Positions 1 through 7,373 of a DNA stretch of 47,796 bases are shown here, piece after piece. Position 1 is the stretch's first letter, and every line of letters starts with the position of its first letter. A program made the position numbers and the translations under genes. Under the pieces are notes generated by a model. It did not search any database. It was not told the DNA's origin and saw nothing but the letters and a program-made list of their open reading frames with translations. This DNA comes from an uncultured Eubacteriales bacterium (GTDB taxonomy: Bacteria; Bacillota; Clostridia; Oscillospirales; CAG-272). The DNA lies in the NCBI GenBank assembly GCA_900554225.1, contig USGH01000001.1:1-47796 (forward strand). The letters run 5' to 3'.

Positions 1-2
1 CG

Positions 3-779
3 GCTGCGGTATATAAGGAGGAGTGGCAGAGCGGCGATCCGGGAGATGTGGTATACGACCTGCGTGTGGCTTGTCCGGGACCGAATCCGGTGTCCGGGTA
101 TCTCCGTATGCCGCGCAATGCAGCCGCACGTTCCCTGCCGATTGTGGTGCTGTACATGGGATACAACGTGACCGCCGCGCAGGTGCCGAACAAAGGAAAC
201 GCGATTCAGCTCTGTATCAACCAGCAGGGCGAACCGAACGGACAGAGTGCGGCATATTACGCGCAGCTTTTGGCAACGAAATATGCGAATTTCGGCTTTG
301 ACGACGCGGAAAACCGCGATCCGGATACGGTATTCTTCAAGTATATGGTGCTGCGCGCGCTTCAGGCTGTCCGGTACTGTATGACGCTGCCGGAGTGGGA
401 TGGGGTTCACGTGAAGGTATGCGGCGGCAGTATGGGCGGATTTCAGGCGATCCAGGCGGCGGCGCACGAGGCGCGTGTGACAGAGGTGGACATAGCGATT
501 CCGTGGCTGTGCGATCTGCGCGCGATCCAGTCGGGCAGACTGGGCGGATGGCGGCCTGCGCCTGCTGCGGGACTCGATTACTACGATACGGTGTGCGCAT
601 CGACCCGTGTTCTCTGCCCGGTGGAGATCACGGCGGGTCTGGGGGATTATGTATGCCCGCCCTCCGGCGTGACCGCGCTCTATCACGCCCTGCCGGGTCA
701 TGTGAAGCTCCACTTCCTGCAAAATCGCACCCATCCCTATACGGCGCCGGAATACGACACGTATACGATGGAAAAGTAA
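3..779 (+). CDS. Acetyl xylan esterase (AXE1 / cephalosporin-C deacetylase family), 5' end outside window
   Basis: The reading frame is already open at the left edge, so the N-terminus is missing; the visible 258 codons are the C-terminal part of an alpha/beta hydrolase. A nucleophile elbow (GGSMGG) is followed by a late Asp in GLGDYVCPPSG and a His in NRTHPYT, the order and spacing expected for the Ser-Asp-His triad of the AXE1 family. Members remove acetyl groups from xylan, short xylo-oligosaccharides or cephalosporin C. No signal peptide can be judged because the start is absent. A hairpin follows the stop directly, so this is the last gene of its transcript. The family assignment is firm; the substrate is inference. 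Confidence 0.85.
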   Translation, partial: AAVYKEEWQSGDPGDVVYDLRVACPGPNPVSGYLRMPRNAAARSLPIVVLYMGYNVTAAQVPNKGNAIQLCINQQGEPNGQSAAYYAQLLATKYANFGFDDAENRDPDTVFFKYMVLRALQAVRYCMTLPEWDGVHVKVCGGSMGGFQAIQAAAHEARVTEVDIAIPWLCDLRAIQSGRLGGWRPAPAAGLDYYDTVCASTRVLCPVEITAGLGDYVCPPSGVTALYHALPGHVKLHFLQNRTHPYTAPEYDTYTMEK

Positions 780-792
780 TCGCATAACACAA

Positions 793-840
793 AAAATTCC
801 GGGGTGGAATCCGTTTCGTGGGATCCTGCCCCGGTTTTGT
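793..840. terminator. Bidirectional terminator between convergent genes
   Basis: Arms at 799-804 (CCGGGG) and 829-834 (CCCCGG) extend inward through GGATCC-like bases. T-rich flanks lie on the right for the + strand and on the left for the - strand, so the hairpin can end both the esterase and the convergent membrane-protein gene. Confidence 0.7.
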
Positions 841-1535
841 TATGCTTTTTTGCCCTCGAAGAAACCGCGCAGCGGCAGCGTATCGACCCAATCGAAGCGT
901 TTGTCCATCCATTTGCTGCACAGACCGATGAGGAAGCCGTTGATCGGCGCGACAAGGATGGTACCCCATTTGACGCCCTCGAAGTGGAGAAAGCCGAAGA
1001 AGGCGAAGGATAGAAGAACCGATACGACGCAGCTGGTGCAGTCATAGACGGTTTTGGTTTTGTTGATGTCGAACCCGTATTTCGCGGAGACCTCCTTGAC
1101 AAACAGCTCATAGACCTCCGGCGCGATGTAGGTGTGAAAGAGCAGCGACACACCGAGCGCACAGAAGAAGATCCCGATGAGGTAATAGCCGACGCGGATG
1201 GGCAGTCCGTTATACGGAATGAAATCGAGGAGCCACATACCGAGATCCAGCACCATGCCATAGAAAACGGCGGTGACGAAGGAAAACAGATAGGACAGTC
1301 GGAATTTTCGCAGACAGAGAACGGTCAGAACGAGAAGGAGTGCTTGCAGGGTATATTCCGCCATGCCGTAGGTGAAGAACGGAAGGAGCGGCGAGAGCTT
1401 CCGGAAGCAGAGATATGCGGGGGCTACGACCATGGATACGCCGAAATCCGCAGCTTCCATGAACGCGGCACCAAACGCGAGGATACAGATCCCGGCGAGG
1501 TAGGCAAGCTCGGTGGGAAAGGGACGTTTTGTCAT
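840..1535 (-). CDS. YczE/YitT-like integral membrane protein (DUF6198-type)
   Basis: This 231-residue protein is almost wholly hydrophobic, with about six membrane segments. The first runs through LAGICILAFGAAF and the last through GFLIGLC. It resembles the YczE/YyaS/YitT-like family of unknown function, and the VYDCTSC stretch before the fifth segment is a characteristic feature. An AGGAG sequence lies a few bases before the ATG at 1535. A consensus promoter sits at 1613-1642, leaving a leader of about 70 bases. It is a single gene, convergent with the esterase. Fold type is fairly clear; function is not known and no substrate can be inferred. Confidence 0.7.
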   Translation of the reverse strand: MTKRPFPTELAYLAGICILAFGAAFMEAADFGVSMVVAPAYLCFRKLSPLLPFFTYGMAEYTLQALLLVLTVLCLRKFRLSYLFSFVTAVFYGMVLDLGMWLLDFIPYNGLPIRVGYYLIGIFFCALGVSLLFHTYIAPEVYELFVKEVSAKYGFDINKTKTVYDCTSCVVSVLLSFAFFGFLHFEGVKWGTILVAPINGFLIGLCSKWMDKRFDWVDTLPLRGFFEGKKA

Positions 1536-1612
1536 ATAGACTCCTTTTTCGGGGAAAGGATAGAAAAAGCCCTCCGACGTTTGGTATAGAAACGAGGAAA
1601 GCTGATGGAAAA

Positions 1613-1642
1613 ATTATACCACAGTGCGGCAGAATTTGTCAA
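1613..1642 (-). promoter_or_regulatory. Promoter for the 840-1535 membrane protein
   Basis: On the - strand, TTGACA (1642-1637) and TATAAT (1618-1613) are 18 bp apart, with TGG directly before the -10 box. Confidence 0.75.
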
Positions 1643-1722
1643 GTCCGGAGGAAAAAACGGAAAAATTCCGGCAAACCGTCAGCAAGATGGCTGGGTTGTG
1701 GCTGTAAAATTGTGGAATGTTC

Positions 1723-1751
1723 TTGAAATGGAGCAGCGCGTATGGTATAAA
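1723..1751 (+). promoter_or_regulatory. Plus-strand promoter with no protein gene behind it
   Basis: TTGAAA (1723-1728), a 17-bp spacer ending in TATGG, then TATAAA (1746-1751). The only thing downstream on this strand before a strong hairpin terminator is about 110 bases of intergenic DNA. Confidence 0.55.
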
Positions 1752-1757
1752 TGTATA

Positions 1758-1866
1758 CATACACAAATAGAAGCCGGAATGGGGCCTTGAATATGAGAAG
1801 AATAACGGCAACCAACGAAAAAACGCGGATCTCCATCCACAAAAATGGCACGATCCGCGCTTTTTC
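1758..1866 (+). ncRNA. Candidate small RNA, about 110 nt
   Basis: It is defined only by a promoter at 1723-1751 and an intrinsic terminator at 1822-1868 on the same strand. No reading frame with a ribosome binding site starts inside. The 3' half is a stable hairpin with a CCAT/ATGG inner stem and a T-rich tail, as in many Hfq-type or antisense RNAs. Its 3' end abuts the 3' end of the convergent SGNH gene, so it could instead be simple noise ended by a shared terminator. Expression is not shown by the sequence. Confidence 0.35.
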
Positions 1867-1868
1867 TT
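1822..1868. terminator. Strong bidirectional terminator
   Basis: Arms CGCGGATC (1824-1831) and GATCCGCG (1852-1859) have a T-run at 1861-1865 on the + strand and a matching T-run on the - strand. It ends the SGNH gene from the right and the candidate small RNA from the left. Confidence 0.85.
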
Positions 1869-3245
1869 TTATTCCAGTCCCGCGAAGTATTCCGCGAGAT
1901 CTGCGGCAAGCATCTTGGAAAACGCCGTGCTGCCTTTATAGTTCATGTGTCCCCAGTCGGAGAAGCAGGTGTAGTCGTCGTTGATGGCGGAGTACCGCTC
2001 CCCATTGTAATTGTAGAACGTCAGCCCGCGATCCGCCGCGATTTCCGCGATCCGTGCGTTGTTTTCCTCCATCTTCCACTCGTTTCTGCCCGGCACATAC
2101 TCCGGCACCTCCACAAGCACCACGTGGATCCCGTATTCGGCAAAGAGATCAAGCAGTGCTTCAAATGCTTCCCACTGCGCCGGATTGTCGTTGCAGCCCT
2201 GATCCATCGGTGTACCGTCATACGTGCGTTCCCACGGCTCAAAGCCCTTGTAAAATTCGCTCGTGATGTTGCCGTCGCTGTCGGTCAGGTATTCGTGACG
2301 GTATACGGGCACCTCAGGCAACTGTTCCGTGGTTTCGCCCTCAACAGCGGATTCCTCCGCAAGCTCGATTTTTCCGCCATGCGCATAATACGAGAGCATT
2401 TCTGGGATCCGGTCGCGGGAATAGATAAGCGGGATCCGGTTGAAGGCGTAGGTCAGCACCTCGTCCACATTCCACCATGGGAGCTTTGTCTTTTCGGAAT
2501 CGTTTTCGAGTGCATCTGTATCGCTCGCCGCTGTGCTTTCGGATGCCGCAACGGATTCGGAATCTGCGGCGGACTCGGAATCCGCGTTTTTTGACGCCTG
2601 CCTTTTTTCCGCCTTCACGATTTTACGCATGATGTCCACCGGGCAGTCGGGATTTGTGTCAAAGTCGATCCGCCGCCACAGCCAGCCGTCGTCGCACATG
2701 AACCAGTCCACGCAGTAAACGATGGTCTCCGGGATCGGATAGCCGGATTCCAGAAAGACCTCCCACCAGTCGAGGTAGTACTGTGGATTGGAGCCGTTCA
2801 GCGCAAAATTGAAGAAGGAGCGGTCGGAATTTTCCTCCTCTATGTATTTCGGATTCACACCATGTGCCGTATGCGAGGTGCCGATAAAGATGGTGTCTGC
2901 ATTGTACTGGTTTTCGAACATTTCGTAAAATTGTCCGTAATAGTGGTAGCAGAAGCGGTTCTTGTATTTCTGGTAGAACTGCTCGTATTGCTCCGCCTTT
3001 TTCACCGCCAGCTCTGCCGCAAGCCGTATCGCCTCCGGAGATTCCCCCGCATCGTTCAGTGCCTGCTGGATCGCCGCCGCCCGTTCTGCCGCCGCGGTCA
3101 CCACTGCCACCTCATCGTCCAGAAATCTCTGCATCATGCCGTTCAACGTGCCGCACAACAGCCCGGCGACGGCGAGTACACACAGTCCCTTGCCGAAAAA
3201 GCGCGGCAGACAGTGCAGATCGTTCTTTTCCAATTGGTTTGTCAT
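1869..3245 (-). CDS. SGNH-hydrolase-like partner of the MBOAT acyltransferase (AlgX/DltD-like)
   Basis: 458 residues with one N-terminal membrane anchor (residues 18-36) and an extracytoplasmic body. GTSHTAHG at 122-129 gives a GDS-like nucleophile Ser124, and DWGHMNYKG near the C-terminus supplies the catalytic Asp and His of an SGNH fold. Proteins of this kind sit next to MBOAT acyltransferases and move or remove acyl groups on cell-surface polymers. The gene starts 13 bases after the MBOAT stop, so the two are co-transcribed. A Ser/Ala/Asp/Glu low-complexity insert lies at roughly residues 215-250 and is also repetitive at the DNA level (TCGGAATC units near 2540-2585). The exact acceptor polymer is unknown. 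Confidence 0.75.
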   Translation of the reverse strand: MTNQLEKNDLHCLPRFFGKGLCVLAVAGLLCGTLNGMMQRFLDDEVAVVTAAAERAAAIQQALNDAGESPEAIRLAAELAVKKAEQYEQFYQKYKNRFCYHYYGQFYEMFENQYNADTIFIGTSHTAHGVNPKYIEEENSDRSFFNFALNGSNPQYYLDWWEVFLESGYPIPETIVYCVDWFMCDDGWLWRRIDFDTNPDCPVDIMRKIVKAEKRQASKNADSESAADSESVAASESTAASDTDALENDSEKTKLPWWNVDEVLTYAFNRIPLIYSRDRIPEMLSYYAHGGKIELAEESAVEGETTEQLPEVPVYRHEYLTDSDGNITSEFYKGFEPWERTYDGTPMDQGCNDNPAQWEAFEALLDLFAEYGIHVVLVEVPEYVPGRNEWKMEENNARIAEIAADRGLTFYNYNGERYSAINDDYTCFSDWGHMNYKGSTAFSKMLAADLAEYFAGLE

Positions 3246-3258
3246 GCCGTTTTCCTCC

Positions 3259-4707
3259 TCAGAACTGGAAATAGATAAAGGATTTGTTGTCGTACGCGCC
3301 GAAGATCACGATGATCGCGACTAGTATCCCATACGATACCAGCCGGAACGCGCACCGCTTTTTCGTATCCGCCGTAAACCATGCGGGGATCCCCGGAATC
3401 TTTGTGAAAATCTCCACGCCAAATAAGAGGAGCGGCGCGGCGCAGGCGATGTATCCCCGGAACGCGGCGATATGCGGGAAATCGTACACCGTTTTCGCGG
3501 TCAGATGGGACAGCACGTAAAACGCGTCGGAGAAGGTATTGGCGCGGAAGAACACCCACGACAGCGCGGTCAGCACAAACGTGATCGCGATTGATACCCC
3601 GGCGGAGATCCACGCGATCCGGTCGAGACGGAGAAGGTGCTTTATCTTTTCGCGGATCCCCCTGGTGAACCGGGAGAGAACGATGTACACGCCGTTTAAG
3701 AGTCCCCATACGACAAAGGTGAACGACGCGCCGTGCCAGATGCCGGAAATGGCGAAGGTGACAAGCTGATTGAAGCACCAGCGCGGCTTTGACACCCGAT
3801 TGCCGCCCAGGGGGATATAGACGTAATCGCGGAACCATGTCGAGAGGGAGATGTGCCATCTGCGCCAGAATTCCGGAATGGAGCGGGAGAAATACGGCGT
3901 GTCGAAGTTCTGCATGAGCCGGATGTCCATGACGCGCGCGGCGCCGATGGCAATGTCGGAGTAGCCGGAGAAGTCGCAGTAGATCTGTACCGTGAAGCAG
4001 AGGATCCCGGCGATCAGACCGAATCCGCTGTAGGCATGGACATCCCCGAATACGGCATCCGCGAACATGGCAAGATTGTCCGCCACCACGACTTTTTTGA
4101 ACATTCCCCACAGCATCCATCTGCCGCCGACGGAGAGATTTTCGTATTGTAACACATGGTGCGCCTTGAGCTGATCAAAGAGATTGCGGCTGCGCTCGAT
4201 GGGCCCTGCGACAAGCTGCGGAAAGTACATGAGAAAGAGCGAGAAATCGATAAAGCTGTGCTCCGCTTTTTCCCGTCCGGTATACACGTCGATGAGGTAG
4301 CCCATGCTCTGGAACGTATGGAACGAGATCCCGATGGGCAGCACCACATCCGGCAGCACAACGGTGCGCATATCGAGCATATGCCCAAAGAAGTTGATGG
4401 TGTCCTCGAGCAGACCGAGATACTTGAAGTATACGAGCAGCCCGACATTGGCGCAGACCGCGAGCAGAAAGACCGCTTTGGACAGCCGTTTGCGCGCTGC
4501 CGTCCGTGCCTTCTCCACACCGAGCGCGCCGAAAAAGTCCACGCACGTGGTGAACAGGAGGATAAGGATGTACTTCGGGATAAAGGACATATAAAAGTAC
4601 AGACTCGCGGCAAGGAGAAAATATCGCCGGAATCGCTGGGGCAGGGCAAAGTAGCCGAAGATGACAAGCGGGAAAAACAAAAGAAATTCCACGGAATTGA
4701 ATAGCAT
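3259..4707 (-). CDS. MBOAT family membrane-bound O-acyltransferase (AlgI/DltB-like)
   Basis: A 482-residue polytopic protein. It carries the MBOAT signatures: PEFWRRWHISLSTWFRDY around His285, then SGIWHGASFTFVVWG with the invariant active-site His325. The family transfers acyl groups across the membrane onto surface polysaccharide, teichoic acid or similar acceptors, usually with an SGNH partner, which follows here 13 bases downstream. The start was placed at the ATG at 4707 because similarity begins with MLFNSVEFLLFFP and a GGAG-like site precedes it. A longer in-frame opening to 4857 would begin upstream of the promoter at 4778-4806. The closest characterised relatives acetylate alginate or other exopolysaccharides; the acceptor here is inference. 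Confidence 0.9.
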   Translation of the reverse strand: MLFNSVEFLLFFPLVIFGYFALPQRFRRYFLLAASLYFYMSFIPKYILILLFTTCVDFFGALGVEKARTAARKRLSKAVFLLAVCANVGLLVYFKYLGLLEDTINFFGHMLDMRTVVLPDVVLPIGISFHTFQSMGYLIDVYTGREKAEHSFIDFSLFLMYFPQLVAGPIERSRNLFDQLKAHHVLQYENLSVGGRWMLWGMFKKVVVADNLAMFADAVFGDVHAYSGFGLIAGILCFTVQIYCDFSGYSDIAIGAARVMDIRLMQNFDTPYFSRSIPEFWRRWHISLSTWFRDYVYIPLGGNRVSKPRWCFNQLVTFAISGIWHGASFTFVVWGLLNGVYIVLSRFTRGIREKIKHLLRLDRIAWISAGVSIAITFVLTALSWVFFRANTFSDAFYVLSHLTAKTVYDFPHIAAFRGYIACAAPLLLFGVEIFTKIPGIPAWFTADTKKRCAFRLVSYGILVAIIVIFGAYDNKSFIYFQF

Positions 4708-4777
4708 AGGCACGCTCCGCTCTTTGGTTGTGCGGGAATAGTGACAAATATCGTCGAAACACGCACGTATTTTTAAC

Positions 4778-4806
4778 AGTATACCATAAATGCAGACAAA
4801 TGTAAA
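4778..4806 (-). promoter_or_regulatory. Promoter of the MBOAT-SGNH operon
   Basis: On the - strand, TTTACA (4806-4801), a 17-bp spacer, then TATACT (4783-4778) preceded by ATGG. It lies 71 bases upstream of the MBOAT start and back-to-back with the tetR promoter. Confidence 0.8.
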
Positions 4807-4857
4807 GGGAAAACTGTGAAAAAAGAAAAATTGTCGCCATATCTCCGCAAAAAACAC

Positions 4858-4886
4858 TTGACAATTCCATGCGCAGGCGGTATACT
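4858..4886 (+). promoter_or_regulatory. Promoter of the TetR-methyltransferase operon
   Basis: TTGACA (4858-4863), a 17-bp spacer, TATACT (4881-4886). The predicted start near 4893 leaves an unusually long leader of about 185 bases before the gene at 5080. A GTATTTC/GAAATAC stem is visible near 4986-5015. Confidence 0.8.
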
Positions 4887-5079
4887 ATCCGATAGGCACC
4901 GCGGGTTATGCAACATACTCGCAGTATGGGTATGCGCATATCCCGGAAGAACCGGATTGCAGGATGCTTTTGCGTCAGGAAAACGTGTATTTCGGGCTTT
5001 TCCGCACAGAAATACGCTTCATACAGCCGATATGACGCATCCCCGCCCCATTTCATAGATAAAGGAGTTCAAATACCAT

Positions 5080-5703
5080 ATGCCTCCCAAGGTGAAGTTT
5101 CCGAAAGAAGAGATTGTCGCGGCCGCTCTCCGTGTCGCAAGCAGAAAAGGACTGGACGGTGTGACGACCCGGGATATCGCGGCAGAGCTGGACATATCGA
5201 CCAGACCGATCTTTACGTTTTTCCGTTCCATGGACGAGGTGCGGGATGCTGTCCGTGACGCGGCCCGTGCGGTTTACGATGGATACGCGGCGGAGGGATT
5301 TGCCTCCGAGGTGCCGTTTTTCGGATTCGGGATGCAGTATATTCGCTTTGCCAGAGAGGAGCCGGAGCTATACCGGATGCTGTTTCTCTCCAGACCGCAG
5401 GGAGCGGGGGACGGTGCCGTCGCGGAAATGGAGCGGTCGCGGGAGCTTGTGCGCGCCTCTCTCATGGAGATCTACCATATGGACGCACGTGCGGCGGAGC
5501 TCTATTTCCGGGATATGTGGCTTATCGTACACAGCATCGCAACATTGTCCGTGACCGGCTCCTGCCCCTACGGCGATGACGAAATCGCGGGGATCCTCAC
5601 CGGATGCAGTGCGGCGATCTGCAAGGCGATCAAGGAAATACCGGGATATGTGACCGGCAGCTTCGATCGGAATGCGGTTTTTGAGAAGCTGGTGCAGGAA
5701 TAA
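5080..5703 (+). CDS. TetR/AcrR family transcriptional regulator
   Basis: 207 residues. The N-terminal 55 residues form the TetR helix-turn-helix: AALRVASRKGLDGVTTRDIA, then ELDIS and FRSMDEV. The C-terminal part is helical and resembles the ligand-binding domain of TetR proteins of the WHG type. AAAGGAG at 5061-5067 sets the ATG at 5080. It is 20 bases upstream of a methyltransferase gene and probably controls itself, that gene, or the divergent MBOAT operon through sites in the shared 370-base intergenic region. The ligand is unknown. Confidence 0.85.
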   Translation: MPPKVKFPKEEIVAAALRVASRKGLDGVTTRDIAAELDISTRPIFTFFRSMDEVRDAVRDAARAVYDGYAAEGFASEVPFFGFGMQYIRFAREEPELYRMLFLSRPQGAGDGAVAEMERSRELVRASLMEIYHMDARAAELYFRDMWLIVHSIATLSVTGSCPYGDDEIAGILTGCSAAICKAIKEIPGYVTGSFDRNAVFEKLVQE

Positions 5704-5723
5704 TATAAAAGGGGGAATACGCC

Positions 5724-6449
5724 ATGCTGCGGGAGGATACCGAACGGTACTACAGGGAGCTTGCGGACTACCATAGAAGGATGCGCGATGTGCCGCCGGA
5801 GAAGATGACGGATTTTTTCACAAACCGTATCGTCGGCTATGAGGAGCATATGCTGCTGTTTGAAGCGGGATACCGGAGCTTTGCCGCTGTATTTGCGGAA
5901 AAATGGAATGCACTGCCCGCGGAATATCGGAGGAGACCGGTCACGGATCTCGGCTGCGGCACCGGCATGGAGCTCGACTATCTGTATCCGCACTGTCCGA
6001 CCCTTTCGGTCTGTGGGATCGACCTGAATGAAGCGATGCTGTGCCGGTGCCGGGAACGCCATCCGGATCGACAGATCGAGACGGTTTGCGCGGACTATTT
6101 CAAAGCCGATCTGCCGGCTGCCCCTGCTGTACTCTCGTTTGAAAGCCTCCACCATTTCCCGCTTGCGGAGAAAAAAACGCTCTATTCCCGGATCGCGGAC
6201 AGTCTGCTGCCGGGCGGCTTCTTCCTCCTCGGGGATTATATGGCGTGCAGCGTGCGGGAGGAGGAGATGTGCGCGGCGTTCGCAAAGGAAAAACGGGAGC
6301 GGTTCCACATTCCGCCGGAGCAGTTCATCCACGTGGACACGCCGATCTATTACGAAACGGAACGGGAAGCGGTGCGAAACGCCGGCTTTTGTTCCGCAGA
6401 GATCGTATCGATGGAGGACGGTGTCGTCGTTCTGTACGCGGAAAAATAA
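5724..6449 (+). CDS. Class I SAM-dependent methyltransferase
   Basis: 241 residues with a Rossmann methyltransferase core. Motif I is VTDLGCGTGMELDY, the acidic end of strand 2 is CGIDLNEAML, and ESLHHFPLAEK corresponds to motif IV, followed by LLPGGFFLLGDY. The N-terminal 65 residues form a helical lid (YYRELADYHRRM). A GGGGG site lies about ten bases before the ATG. The gene follows tetR by 20 bases and ends at a large hairpin, so the pair is a two-gene operon. The substrate is not evident; small-molecule methylation is the default for this architecture. Confidence 0.85.
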   Translation: MLREDTERYYRELADYHRRMRDVPPEKMTDFFTNRIVGYEEHMLLFEAGYRSFAAVFAEKWNALPAEYRRRPVTDLGCGTGMELDYLYPHCPTLSVCGIDLNEAMLCRCRERHPDRQIETVCADYFKADLPAAPAVLSFESLHHFPLAEKKTLYSRIADSLLPGGFFLLGDYMACSVREEEMCAAFAKEKRERFHIPPEQFIHVDTPIYYETEREAVRNAGFCSAEIVSMEDGVVVLYAEK

Positions 6450-6454
6450 ACAGC

Positions 6455-6502
6455 AAAAAATCGCGGGAAAGCCGTATATAAGCGGCAGACTCGCGGTTTT
6501 TT
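6455..6502. terminator. Bidirectional terminator
   Basis: A long stem has outer A6/T6 arms (6455-6460 and 6497-6502), a CGCGGG-type middle and an inner GCCG/CGGC stem around a TATATAA loop. It separates the convergent methyltransferase and glycerophosphodiesterase genes. Confidence 0.85.
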
Positions 6503-6518
6503 ATGTGGTTTTGGTGCG

Positions 6519-7247
6519 TCAGAGGGCGATCTCGATGCCGTGGGCTTTCGCATAGGTCACGCCGAGCCGGATGTCGTTTAACAAAATACCGTCGGCATGC
6601 AGCGGGAGCAGGCTTTCAAAAGAGGCGACCGAACCGTTCATACCCGTTTCCGGACGATTGGACATGATCCATACATCGGCACCCGGACAGGCATCGTGGA
6701 TCATATCCGGTGTGATCTCCGGGAGCCAGTTTTCCCACAGGCGAATGTTCCCGGCACCGGCGGCAAAGCAGTCGCGATAGGCGTTTTTGTCGTCCATGAA
6801 GGCAAGAATCTGCGCAGGCGGGAAATAACGACTGCATCTCTCTGCATAGTCCGCATCCCGGATCCCGCAGATAAACCGAAACGGTGCTGCCGCCATGGTT
6901 CGAAGCATATCGTCCGTCAGCGCATCCGGAGCGAGATAGATGTGGAGCAGTACCGCTGCCCGGGAACGATACTGAGAGAGGACATCCGAGAAGCGTGTGA
7001 GCCGCCTGCCATGTGTACGCAGAATTTCGGAAAATGCCGGTGTGGTCAGCGATTCGACAGCGCGCGTGTCCGTTCCGCCTGTCAGAGGTGCAAGCGTGCC
7101 GTCGTGGTAGATCACATATTCTCCATCCGCCAGCCGCCGCACGTCGCATTCCACGGCATAGGCACCCAGTGCAGAGCCCAGCCGCAGACTGGCAAGCGTA
7201 TTTTCCGGCATTTCCAAGGATGCGCCGCGATGTGCGATCCATTTCAT
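6519..7247 (-). CDS. Glycerophosphodiester phosphodiesterase (GDPD)
   Basis: 242 residues, the usual size for a bacterial GDPD. The TIM-barrel family signature is at the N-terminus: HRG (His6-Arg7), ENT (15-17), ECD (Glu33, Asp35) and YHD (His48), the metal-binding and catalytic set. No signal peptide is present, so a cytoplasmic enzyme hydrolysing glycerophosphodiesters to glycerol-3-phosphate plus alcohol is likely. The start was set at the ATG at 7247, 12 bases after GGAGGT, because similarity begins with KWIAHRG. A TATACT box near 7290 with a poor -35 may be its promoter. Some middle positions, such as VLLHIYLAP, are less typical than usual. Confidence 0.88.
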   Translation of the reverse strand: MKWIAHRGASLEMPENTLASLRLGSALGAYAVECDVRRLADGEYVIYHDGTLAPLTGGTDTRAVESLTTPAFSEILRTHGRRLTRFSDVLSQYRSRAAVLLHIYLAPDALTDDMLRTMAAAPFRFICGIRDADYAERCSRYFPPAQILAFMDDKNAYRDCFAAGAGNIRLWENWLPEITPDMIHDACPGADVWIMSNRPETGMNGSVASFESLLPLHADGILLNDIRLGVTYAKAHGIEIAL

Positions 7248-7329
7248 AAAAGGTGTACCTCCATGGAGTCGATGAATTGTTCTTTGGAGAGTATAACACA
7301 AAATCAGCGGAAAGAAAAGAGAAAACAGG

Positions 7330-7366
7330 AAAAAACTCCGCCGATTCCGGAAAGAAATCGACGGAG
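7330..7366 (-). terminator. Terminator of the Ca2+-ATPase gene
   Basis: Stem of about 11 bp between 7336-7346 and 7356-7366 (CTCCG and CGGAG at the base), followed on the - strand by six T residues, just downstream of the ATPase stop codon. Confidence 0.8.
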
Positions 7367-7373
7367 AGCTTCC

